Assembly (NCBI GenBank): GCA_958295485.1
Contig: OY282354.1
Span: 2,748,042 to 2,812,041, forward strand
Origin: an uncultured Gammaproteobacteria bacterium
Lineage (GTDB): Bacteria; Pseudomonadota; Gammaproteobacteria; Eutrophobiales; Eutrophobiaceae
DNA: 64,000 nucleotides
Direction of reading: 5' to 3'
Within the stretch, counting starts at the first letter, position 1. Each line of letters begins with the position of its first letter. A model generated the notes under the pieces. The model saw nothing but the letters and a program-made list of their open reading frames with translations. It had not been told where the DNA came from and did no database searches. A program made the position numbers and the translations under genes. Shown one piece after another: positions 50,731 to 60,800 of this stretch.

Positions 50731-50740
50731 TTGTCAATAA
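50630..50740 (+). pseudogene. Truncated Xre-family antitoxin head, copy 1
   Basis: 36 residues: MTMKTSKKKLLEKKGYKVSD then AQEFLGLTDEES. This is the N-terminal segment that precedes the helix-turn-helix in HigA-like antitoxins; it stops before the HTH. Confidence 0.6.
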
Positions 50741-50854
50741 AAATTTGACTGCGCCGGCTTTCTCTATTATATTGTGTTCATGCCGATTGACGATGTAGTG
50801 ACGGCAACAAACACTTACACTTGCATATACGGAAAGAGACAGGAGAACGGAAGC

Positions 50855-51541
50855 ATGAACAGCCCCGCATTCGATACACTTCAATCAGTCAAGGCCATGA
50901 GAGAGGCCGGATTTAATGATACCCAATCCGAAGTAGTAGTTGAGACGATGAGCCGCGCCATGAATCAAAATCTCGCCACCAAGACAGACCTATTGGCGCT
51001 GAGCAACGACCTCGTGGTAGTAAAGACCGACCTGGAAAAGAGCATTTCAGGCGTGCGGCTTGAAATCGCAGGAGTGAAGGTGGAGATGGAGAAAAACTTC
51101 GGCGGACTGAGAGGCGATATGGAAAAGAACCTCGGCGAGTTGAGAACCGACATGGAGAAAAACCTCGGCGAGTTGAGAGGCGATATGGAAAGGAACCTTG
51201 GCGAGTTGAGAACCGACATGGAGAAAAACCTCGGCGAGTTGAGAGGCGATATGGAAAGGAACCTTGGCGAGTTGAGAACCGACATGGAGAAAAACCTCGG
51301 CGAATTGAGACTCGAAATCGCAGAAGGAAGAGCGGACATGGAAAAACAGATAGGCGAACTGAGGCTCGAAATCGTAGAAGGAAGAGCGGACATGGAAAAA
51401 CAGGTCGGCGAACTGAGAACGGAAATGACCGACAAATTCGAGACCTTGTACCGGCACCTGTGGATAATGGGCGCCAGTATCATTGTCGCAAACGTGACCT
51501 TGGTTGCGGCGGTGATGACGTTGTTGAAAACAGCAGGATAA
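50855..51541 (+). CDS. DUF1640/CCDC90-like coiled-coil membrane protein
   Basis: 228 residues from ATG 50855 (AGGAGA upstream; an earlier in-frame ATG adds an unlike 27). The head FDTLQSVKAMREAGFNDTQS is typical of DUF1640. Then LATKTDLLAL and a long coiled coil of 11-residue units (GELRTDMEKNL, GELRGDMERNL), about nine in tandem with a 66-bp DNA period, and a C-terminal membrane helix (IMGASIIVANVTLVAAVMTL). Function in bacteria unknown. Confidence 0.8.
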   Translation: MNSPAFDTLQSVKAMREAGFNDTQSEVVVETMSRAMNQNLATKTDLLALSNDLVVVKTDLEKSISGVRLEIAGVKVEMEKNFGGLRGDMEKNLGELRTDMEKNLGELRGDMERNLGELRTDMEKNLGELRGDMERNLGELRTDMEKNLGELRLEIAEGRADMEKQIGELRLEIVEGRADMEKQVGELRTEMTDKFETLYRHLWIMGASIIVANVTLVAAVMTLLKTAG

Positions 51542-51670
51542 AATCTTGCTTCGTGCCGGGAATCGGTCTTTTTAAACCACTTCAGGACATCTCGTGCGGG
51601 AAATGGAATTAGATGTTAAGATAAGTCCGAATTTTTCCTCAACAAACTTACTCGTATCAGTACGATTTTT

Positions 51671-51814
51671 ATGGCAACTTTATTAAATGACAGGGAATTA
51701 AAGTCTCTTTTCGGGACGGTTCTACAAAATGCTGATGAAGCCTGCCTTCGCCCAAATTCATACGTGCTTCGTTTTACGTTCGGTCCAAACGGGCTGGCGC
51801 ACCGGTTGGGATGA
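51671..51814 (+). pseudogene. dCTP deaminase-like N-terminal fragment
   Basis: 47 residues: MATLLNDRELKSLFGTVLQN then DEACLRPNSYVLRFTFG, resembling the start of Dcd/dUTPase-fold proteins, which have a PNSYxLR beta strand. It ends at TGA overlapping the next ATG (ATGA). The catalytic part is absent; a deletion has probably joined it to the following frame. Confidence 0.45.
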
Positions 51815-52245
51815 AGGAATCCGAGTGGGAGAATCCGTTCGTGAAGGGTGGCCCCCAGGATCTGTTGGAGCAATTGATCTCTTCCGGTTATCCATGGGGA
51901 ATACTCGGCAAACGCCTTAAGGCAATAGATGAGCAGTTCAAGGACGTGACCAATCAGTATTCCGAAATCCATGATGCAATCGAAGCCCTGAATAAATCAG
52001 TTACTCAAATTCGGGAAAACACTCCCAAGATGATTAGAAATATACTCAGGGATGAAGTAGGTTCGCTACAGAACCGATGGCTCATTGGCGCCGGCTCACT
52101 GATTATTGGCGCAAGCGGTTTCTTTCTGGCCGTAATAACAAGTTCTTCCGTGTGGGGGGTCCTTCAGGAATATGGCGTCGTCGCAGGCATCCTTTGTATG
52201 GTTGCCGCAGCCGCAACATTCGCCTTTATCGGACGACAAAAATAA
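51811..52245 (+). CDS. Membrane protein with coiled coil, possibly tail of the dcd-like gene
   Basis: 144 residues. The start MKESEWENPFVKGGPQ is unlike an N-terminus; then a helical coil (LKAIDEQFKDVTNQYSEIHD) and two membrane helices (LIGAGSLIIGASGFFLAVIT, VVAGILCMVAAAATFAFI). It may be the C-terminal half of a frameshifted deaminase-membrane fusion. Confidence 0.5.
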   Translation: MKESEWENPFVKGGPQDLLEQLISSGYPWGILGKRLKAIDEQFKDVTNQYSEIHDAIEALNKSVTQIRENTPKMIRNILRDEVGSLQNRWLIGAGSLIIGASGFFLAVITSSSVWGVLQEYGVVAGILCMVAAAATFAFIGRQK

Positions 52246-52341
52246 TTGTCGCCTTGTCTCATATGTAGTGGAACAAAGAGTAATTCTATGTCGTATTTTC
52301 ACACAGTTTGGAGATAATCGGACTCTGGAGGCAATTCTACC

Positions 52342-52521
52342 CGCTTGGCAAAATTGCCGAAGAAAACAGCGAAGACGCCTGAATCGGTAATCGATACCTG
52401 CAAAATTCGATTAAACAGATATGACGATGAAAACGAGTAAGAAGAAACTGCTGGAGAAGAAAGGTTACAAAGTAAGTGACGCCCAGGAATTTCTCGGGTT
52501 TACTGATGAAGAAAACGCCTA
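52342..52521 (+). repeat. 180-bp toxin-antitoxin remnant, copy 2
   Basis: Direct repeat of 50551-50730 with few substitutions. With copy 1 it could have mediated insertion or duplication of the intervening genes. No other feature is seen in 52246-52646 besides the fragment inside it. Confidence 0.85.
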
Positions 52522-52561
52522 CATCGAAAAGTATGCGTTTGCCCTGCGTCAAAAATTATGA
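52421..52561 (+). pseudogene. Truncated Xre-family antitoxin head, copy 2
   Basis: 46 residues, same start as copy 1 then FTDEENAYIEKYAFALRQKL, ten residues further into the family before stopping ahead of the HTH. Confidence 0.6.
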
Positions 52562-52646
52562 CATATCCATTGCCACTGAATTATGCTATATGCTGATAAT
52601 ACTGCCATTTGCGCCGCTGTATGTGAGATAATAACCTGAAATTTAT

Positions 52647-53045
52647 ATGACGATACCAGCTCAAAATTCGACGTCTCCTTTCGCGAAAGCCAGTTTACTT
52701 TTCAGGCAAAACAAATTCCCTCAATGGCGTGAGTCGATAGACTCAGGGGATGAGTCACTTTCTCCTGATAGTAGTGTCCTGGTGAGATACTTGTTTAGAT
52801 CGATTACATCTCCAACCTTGATATATGACTTGCCCACTTTGGGGAATGACACAGAGGCATTCAGAAAAACTGTAGAGTTACTGATAGAAGCAACTAAAGA
52901 TGGCACTTTGACGGAAAACGAGGCCAATGCTCTGCTTCGGCTATTGGCCGGAGAATTTACCGCACGTAGATTTAACCGGATATTTGAACGGATATCAAAT
53001 ATGGACGAGACCAATTGGTTTTTAGTTGATTCAACGGAGAAATAG
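52647..53045 (+). CDS. Hypothetical protein
   Basis: 132 residues, soluble, helical in the second half (EAFRKTVELLIEATKDGTLT then ENEANALLRLLAGEF). No domain recognised. AT-richer than the glycan genes around it. No strong ribosome site. 53046-53211 shows nothing. Confidence 0.45.
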   Translation: MTIPAQNSTSPFAKASLLFRQNKFPQWRESIDSGDESLSPDSSVLVRYLFRSITSPTLIYDLPTLGNDTEAFRKTVELLIEATKDGTLTENEANALLRLLAGEFTARRFNRIFERISNMDETNWFLVDSTEK

Positions 53046-53211
53046 GGGGATAGACTCCGCTTTAGCTTCACATCGACGTAATGCTGGCATGGCCGGCCAC
53101 TCTGCTCGCCGTCGTGCAACTGATAAAATAGAAACCAACTATCACTTTTAACGAGGTGTCCAATCTAATTAGACCACTTCACATCGTGCACACTGTCTCG
53201 TAGTTCTACTG

Positions 53212-54876
53212 TTATGCGATTCGATGACATCCTTTAAGCGCTTGAATCACTTCACTCCAGTTTGGTATGGCTCTTAGTTGGACGTAACATACCATCTCCT
53301 TGTACAAGGGCGGGTCGAAAACAACTAAAGGCTTCGCGGAGTGAAGCCCGGGAATGTATTCATGCTGATTCCGAGGAGAATTCAACGGATGAATCGCAGC
53401 GTGCGACGAGTCCTTGACGACTGATCTGACCATCATGACATGGTCGCCAAGTCCCATGTCTTGTAGTATCTCCCGAAGCTGTCCGGTCGTCAGGTGACAC
53501 GGATGACCACTCCAGTTGGACCAGAAAAACTTCAACCCCTGGGCTTGGAGCAGATCGTCCGCGTCGAAATAGGGGCCTCGAATGAACAGAAAATCCGTTG
53601 CAACCTTGACCGCGCTTTCCAAGGTCTTGCGAACTTCCACGAGATCTCGCAGGTGTTCAAGCGTGTGGCTGATAGTAACGAAACGGACGGAATCCATGGG
53701 AATATCCAGGGATGTAATATCTCCCTCTATGCAGAAGTATCCCTTTTTACACATTTGCCTGACTTTTTCCGGATCTTTGTCGATCCCCAAGCCTTTTCGT
53801 CCACCAAGCCACGCCCTCGCGAAATCTATACTTCCCCCTTCTGATGCGCCGAAATCCAGAAAATCATAGTCATTCAGGTTCACGCTCGTTCCTTTGATAG
53901 TTCTCGGAATAAACCTTCTGACCCCCATGGAACGAATTGTTCTTAATAGGGTAGCAGCCCTTATCGTGCGTAAAAACCAACCGACGCTTAACCGGAATAG
54001 CCAGTGTGCGCGACGAAGCTTTCTCCAAAACCATTCGATACCCGATGATAGCGCCCGCAACGGGGCTGTAATTTTCCAACTGGTTGAATTATACAAGGCA
54101 TCTATTGTGGCAACATGTTTCTGCAAGTCAGCGTCTTGTTGATCGATCTGTAGCCGCAGTCCATGCGACCCTAGAAGACAATCTGTCTTCTTCAAAACGA
54201 GAACCGAATCTGGAGAATAGCCTTTCCAGGCTTTCTCGGGGATGTTACAAGCCCTCAACTCATCTTCCCGAAAACGAGCCGTGAGATCATACACGTCGTC
54301 AAGCGCGTAGATTTTTCCCAAGTGCATGTGTAAATCACTCCGCCCAAAACGCGTAGTATGGTCCCATTGACCGAAACGTCTATGTCGATCGTCATCGCTG
54401 AGGTCGGGTGACGCGCAGCAATCAAAGTATCCCGATAAAATGGGAATGGAACATACCATGGTTCCCTCTTGACTCAGGATTCTATGCAGGTGATACAAAA
54501 CATACGTGTAGTTACAGGAAAGGTGCTCTATGACGTGGCTGTGTACAATGAGGTCGTATGAATTATCATCAATGTCTTCAATATCCTTACAAAGGTCGAG
54601 TTTCTTTACTTTGAGCCGAGATGAAAATCTCGCCGGATCGATGTCGACAAAAGTGCAGTTTTCGCCGGCAATCTTGTAAAACTTTTCCGCTAAACCCCTT
54701 TCTGGAGCTATATGAAGTATCCGGGTATTTTGACAGGCCAAATTGCAGCGTTCAATGAGGAGGGCTATCGTCCTGGTTCTTTCGAATGAACCACATGTTG
54801 AACACTTGGCATTCTTTCTTGCCCCCTTATCGATGAAAGAAGCGCTTCCGCAAATGTTACACTGCATACGTCCCAT
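53212..54876 (-). CDS. Double SAM-methyltransferase protein of the glycan locus
   Basis: 554 residues. An N-terminal zinc ribbon (CNICGSASF, CSTCGSFER) leads into methyltransferase 1 (ILHIAPERGLAEKF, FVDIDPARF, VHSHVIEHL). A linker with NSTSWKITAPLRAL (residues ~267-280) and basic amphipathic helices joins methyltransferase 2 (FLDFGASEGGSIDFA, SHTLEHL). It likely methylates or caps the polymer. The linker motif is shared with the giant protein upstream, from whose stop it starts 12 bases away. Confidence 0.8.
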   Translation of the reverse strand: MGRMQCNICGSASFIDKGARKNAKCSTCGSFERTRTIALLIERCNLACQNTRILHIAPERGLAEKFYKIAGENCTFVDIDPARFSSRLKVKKLDLCKDIEDIDDNSYDLIVHSHVIEHLSCNYTYVLYHLHRILSQEGTMVCSIPILSGYFDCCASPDLSDDDRHRRFGQWDHTTRFGRSDLHMHLGKIYALDDVYDLTARFREDELRACNIPEKAWKGYSPDSVLVLKKTDCLLGSHGLRLQIDQQDADLQKHVATIDALYNSTSWKITAPLRALSSGIEWFWRKLRRAHWLFRLSVGWFLRTIRAATLLRTIRSMGVRRFIPRTIKGTSVNLNDYDFLDFGASEGGSIDFARAWLGGRKGLGIDKDPEKVRQMCKKGYFCIEGDITSLDIPMDSVRFVTISHTLEHLRDLVEVRKTLESAVKVATDFLFIRGPYFDADDLLQAQGLKFFWSNWSGHPCHLTTGQLREILQDMGLGDHVMMVRSVVKDSSHAAIHPLNSPRNQHEYIPGLHSAKPLVVFDPPLYKEMVCYVQLRAIPNWSEVIQALKGCHRIA

Positions 54877-54887
54877 GGCCAGTATCT

Positions 54888-57800
54888 TCAGGTCGGCAAA
54901 TCGGAGATATTCTTCGCGCGGGAGCGAAGAATTGCAAGAATCGGGTTCTCTGCCATTGAACGTTCAGCTCTCTTGATTCGAGAACGGCCATACTTACGTT
55001 TGAAAGTTTTAGATGCCGCCCTCGCGAGTGGCAGACGTTTTTCTTCCGTATAACTTTTCGACTTGGCGTGAAACACATAGGTATGCGTCGCAACGACAAG
55101 GCTGAAACCGGCATCCGTCGCACGGAAGCAGTAGTCATTCTCCTCACCGTACCCCTTGGGGAAGTTCTCCTCGTCGAAATAGCCGATTTTCTCAATAACT
55201 TCACGGGTGACACCAAAACAAAACCCGTGAACCAAGGGAACGCGAGGCAATATGCCTGCGACAGTCCACTGCTCGCAATAGCTGTTCATGACCTCGGGAG
55301 CCAAACCCGAAGGCAACGTATTGACCGCGGTCTGACCGCCCGCGCCCTGATACTCGGGAATGGATTGATAGCTGGCCGCATTCGATAACGGCCCCACGAT
55401 TCCAGCGCCCGGGGTCGAGAATACTGCATCAGCTAACTTTTCCGTCCAATCGTTGGTTACTACAGTATCACTATTAAGTAATATGACAAACTCTCCGGCC
55501 GAAGCGACTAATCCGCGATTCGCGGATCTCGTATAACCTTGAGCGGTATTATTACGATGAAGTTCACAGTGTGGCGTCTGGCTGGCGAAATGTTTCAAGT
55601 ATTCCTCAGTGACCTCCCCCGAACCATCGTCGACAATGATTAATCTGTGTTGAGCGTCATTCCGCGTTTTCGAGACTGATTCGAGACAATCCCGAACATA
55701 GTCCAACGCATTATGAACACATACTATGATATCGACTCTCCGCGTTCCGTTAGCGCGGACCCGACTCTCTTTGACCCCGGCGTAAGACGGCCCGGCATAC
55801 GGTTCAACTGTCACAGATTGAAGGGCATCTACCAGTTTGGCATTCGGCCCGACGCCTTTATCGTGCGGAACGAATGCAAAACCCGGTTGATTTCGCATAC
55901 TGTCCGGTCGATTTGCCAGGGGCTGCCATTCAAGACCCGCCTTTGCCAGAGAATAGTTCAGACTGAGCTGATCGCGTTTGCTATGGTTATCGATTTCCCG
56001 CCACCAAGTATCCAGGAAGTGAGCAATCTTCTCATGCCTCAAGTCGAAGATCATAAAATTGCTTTCTATCAAATCACAATGGGAAAAACCTTCACCTTCA
56101 TATTTGGCTATCTGCTCCCTCATCACGTCAAATTCATCCTTTCTTCGCTCCTCACAAACTGTAATCTCTTCATATATGGATTCTCTGAGGGGATGAGGGA
56201 TAGCTCCCACGGCCTTTCCCGAAGACAGAAATTTCTTTATCATGTCATCAAGGCCATCCAGAATCGTAATGTTTGAATCAATCCAGACCGCGATATCGTA
56301 GCCTTTCAGAAGTAGATGTGGATGAGTCTTTATAAAACGGGCCGAGCGTGCCTTATCCGAGTGTAAGTAGAGCATTGGTCGAATCTGCCATATCTTCGTG
56401 TCCGGCGCCGGCAAATTCGTAAATAATATGTAATCAAAATCGTGATTCAACCGTTCAGGTAGTTTAATGGTGTCATAGTTATCCGATATTGCGGTAAAAA
56501 TGACGACCCTGATCTCTCCCTTGGTTGCATGTCGCCTGTTTGCAGTCAGTTCGGCGTAGCTTTCTATTTGATTCCTGTATTGAGCCAAGTCAGAAAGCCT
56601 GTTTATTACACTGACCATAAGCTTGGCTTTTCCGGAAAGAGCCTCGTCATCGGCAAATTCGGAAAGTAACTCTTGCCAGAGTTTAAGGGCATTCGGCAGA
56701 TTCCCATCCCAAAATAGCGCCTCCGCCGTCTTAGTCTTAGTCTGAGTGCGTGCTTTTATAGAGGCCAATAGACTACTAAAACCACCTGAGGTTTCTGTAT
56801 TAACAGGAGATTTCGGGGGCAAGAGTATATCTTCAAACCCGGCCTGCGGGGTGTCTGTCAAGCGACCGTCAAGAGAGGCAGAACAAACGGAATCCCAATC
56901 GTAAGTGGGCACGGCGGAACCCGAAGACCGACGCTGCTGGTCAAGTCTGGTGAACTCTTCCCCAATCAACGTCAACAAGCGCGTCACTCTCTCATCCCAG
57001 GAGTTGGTCTTTAACAACTCCCTGATACGCTCCATGTTTCCGGAGACTGTATTGTTGTCGAGACAATAGCTGATGCGCTTGATGAATTCCTCTGGCGTCC
57101 GGCCGACCTCAATAAACTCTCCGAAATTTTCGATATTGGCAATCGACGTAGTCACGACCGGCACGTGTATTGAGAAGTACACATACAATTTCAAGGGATT
57201 CATGTGTCGGGTAAGTTCGTTATCCAGGTGGGGAATCATCGCCACGTCGAAGTAACGGATATAGCGGAGCGCCTGGTCATATGGGCGCACTCCCAAGAAA
57301 TAGACGTTCTTGAACCTGTCCAACTTCAGTATGTCCTTGCTTCGGTGCATTGAACCGATGAAAACCAGGTTCCAGTCAGGCCGCTCGGAGGCTATGGTCG
57401 TCAGCAGGTCAAGATCAATCCGCGTGATGTCCAGAGTCCCGGCGTACCCGATCACTGGCCCTTTGATGCGCGCCAATTCCGCGGGTTTTTTCCAATGCTG
57501 CGCCTCTTCTTCCAGAATTTCGGCCGCGTTGGGGAGCAAGTGGATGTTATCGGTAAACTCCCCCATGGACTCGAAGACACTACGACAATTCGCGAAGACC
57601 AAGTGACATCGCGCCAGGATTTCTTCATAGTTTTGGCCCAATTTCTTCTTGTACAGGGGGCTGCAGGGCCATTTACGCTGATCATCGATGACGTCGGCCA
57701 CCACCAGGTCGGGTTTGAAGCGATCTTCTATCAAGGGAAAATCGAAATTGTTGGGGCAAACCCAAAAGACCGTCCGCCGTTGGCCGACCTGGTGTCGTTT

Positions 57801-60800
57801 CAGCGCCCGGGCCAGGTAATCAAGGTAATCCTTTTCAGAGGGCAGAAGCCGTTTCATAAAGCCGGGCGCGCGACGTTGGGTTCCGAAGATGAACGTGTCG
57901 AATCGAACTTTATCTTTATCCTTGAGGCGTAATCTTCGTTGCAAAGTCTGGTAAAAAACGAGGCGAGAATGACTATGGCGACCGCCTTGACCGGATTTGA
58001 GGACATCATGACCAGATTTGAAGATATTGACGGGGGCGTCAAAATGCAGGATGCGGTGAATACGGGGATCTTTGGCCAGGTACTTCACCAACATATCCTG
58101 CCGCCGTCCGTAAATGCCGGTATCGTTCTGTTTCCAAAAAAATACGATGTCCATCTTATCGTCGATATACGACCGCGCTTCCAGGGGACGAGGGGTCGCG
58201 GGTTGGGAGACAGGGGCAGGCCTTGCAACAACTTTCGCGGTCACCCGGGGCAAATTGGTCGCGCCGGAGAACATCTCCCGATGACAGGCGACCAGTTCGT
58301 GGAATGCGTCGGGTATCGGGGCCGGATCACGCAAAAGGCGGCTTATCGTATCTCGCAGCCGGGGCAGGTTGGCGCCGTAGCTGTACTCGCGCAAAAATAC
58401 TTCCCGGTTTTGCATCGCCTTATGTTTATATGCCTCATAATCGCTGAAGATTTCATCGATTTTCTGCTCTGGCAGCGCATCGCCCAATAACTCGACCAGC
58501 CCTTCCTTCGCGAGATTCACCAAGGGCGGAACCCCGGTTGCCAGCATCGGAATACCCATGGAAAGTCCGTCGGTGAATTTGGCGGGCATCTGGAAATGGG
58601 ACGTTACCTTGTCCTCGTCCTGGAGCAGACAGATCAAATCGCCGGCGCAAAGGTAGCCGGGCAAATCGCAAAACGGCATGTTGGGAACCGCTTTCACCCG
58701 TTCGGGATTGATGTTCTTGAAGGAGCGCCTTGATTCATTGTCCACCGGGGAGCCAGCGATTAGCAGCTTGTAGTCCGGTCGATTCAAACTCTCCAAGGCG
58801 GCGACAATCCGGTCAAAGCCCTTGTGCATGCGGGGGGTACCGGCGAACAGGATGACTTTATCTTCGGGAGTAAAGCCGAGTTCCGCACGAATCGCGTCAC
58901 GGGGGTAGGCGGTCGGGTCGAAATCATGTTCGTCGCGGATATGTGGCAGGACCATGCCGCCGAATTTCTTCTGCAATTCTTCATTGGAGACCGTGACCTG
59001 TTCAAACAGTGGAATGAGCGATTCGCCGTAACGGGTCCAGGTTTCATCGTGCGGCCAGCTGAAGTCAAACTTATGGCGTTCGGTTTTCACTACGTCCAAG
59101 GTTAATGGCCCGCGGTTATTGAAAAAACCGGGTTCGTAGTCGTCCACGTCCAAAATAACCGGGCGATTCCTGCACAACTTGGCTAAAATCGCCAACTCCA
59201 GGCCGGGCAGCCTCGGCTTGGATACATAAATGAGATCGCCCTCAACCTGTTCGGCGATGTCTTCCATGTGCTTGAAGTGCCCGGGAAAGTTGCCGCCGGG
59301 GAAACTCTTTATGGTGACTCGGCTACAGTTGCGCAATGGCTCCCAAACCTCGTTCCCAAATCGGGGAAACTGGGCGCCGATCAACTCCACGTCGTAATCG
59401 TGTCGCAAGACATCGGCCAGCAAGTAGGCGCGTCCCAGGGGATTGTGCCCCAAATCCCATGCGATCACCGTGACCTTGGTCCTGGCTTCACCGACAACGG
59501 GCCTTTCCCCAGAGCCAGTGGGGCCCGCGCGCGCTATTCGCCGTCCTTTTCCGCGTTCGTGAATCAGTTCTGATAGTCGATCCCTGGCTGTCACCTCTCG
59601 ATTTTCAGGACGCGAAGCGGGTTTCGCCCCTGATTTTGCGCGCGGGAAGCGCACAGCTCCCGCAACGCGGGAAAACTGTCCGGTGAGCAACCAGGATAAC
59701 AGCCTGAGCCCGTGGCGCAGTTTTCTCAGAAACCATCCGGCGCCCAGTTTTATCCCGCGCAACGGGGCCGTGATTTTCCAACTCGTTGAAGTAAGCAACT
59801 TCTTGATGGTCTTCTCACGCTCCCGGAGCGTCTTATCACGTTCCCGGATCGTCTCCTCGCGGGCGCTTACCCGGCCCTCCAAATCACTCACCTTCCTGTC
59901 ACGCTCCCGGATCGTCTTATCACGCTCCCGGAGCGTCTTCTCGCGGGTACTTACCCGGCCCTCCAAATCACTCACCTTCCTGTCACGCGCCCGAATCGTC
60001 TTATCACGTTCCCGGATCGTCTCCTCGCGGGCGCCTACCCGGCCCTCCAAATCACTCACCTTCCTGTCACGCTCCCGGAGCGTCTTATCACGCTCCCGGA
60101 GCGTCTCCTCGCGAACGCTTACCCGGTCCTCCAAACCACTCACCCTCCTGTCACGCTCCCGGAGCGTCTTCTCACGCGCCCGGAGCGTCTCCTCGCGATC
60201 CTTGATCGTGTCTTGATACCTGGCCAACGAAAACTCGGTCGATTCCAGGTCAAGCAAGTGCCGCCTGGTTACCTGCGGGACCGAAGCGTCCCCTTCATAC
60301 TTGAAAACTTCGCTGCTGCGAAGCCGTGACCAGAGCGCGCGTTGCGACGACAAGAGGTAATCTTCAGTCTCTTCATCGGTGACTCTCTGGCGGTAAAGAG
60401 ACGGGTCGATAAACCGTTCGACAAGCCCACCGTCCGGCTTCGCCAAGTGGGTGACGGCGAGTTCTTCAAGCCGATCGACAAGCGCATTGAGCGTTTCCAC
60501 CGGATGCAACATGAGCGATTCATGAGAAACCGAAACGCGCGGCAGGTTCACGGACGCGCTCAAGGCGCGAAGATTATAGGTCTCCCAGAGGGCGAGCCCG
60601 GCGGCGATGCTGAAGCCGTTGCGTCTTTGCAGGGAATACGCTACTTCCAGGGGATTGCGAAAGATATGAATGCAAACGGGGTTCTTTATGTAGTCGCGTA
60701 GAACGGGCAGGACAAGGCAGAGTCGCGGTTCTTTGACGACCCATGTTCCATGTTCGTCGAGCGCCGTAACGATCTTTTCAAATTTTTGGCGATGTCCGGC

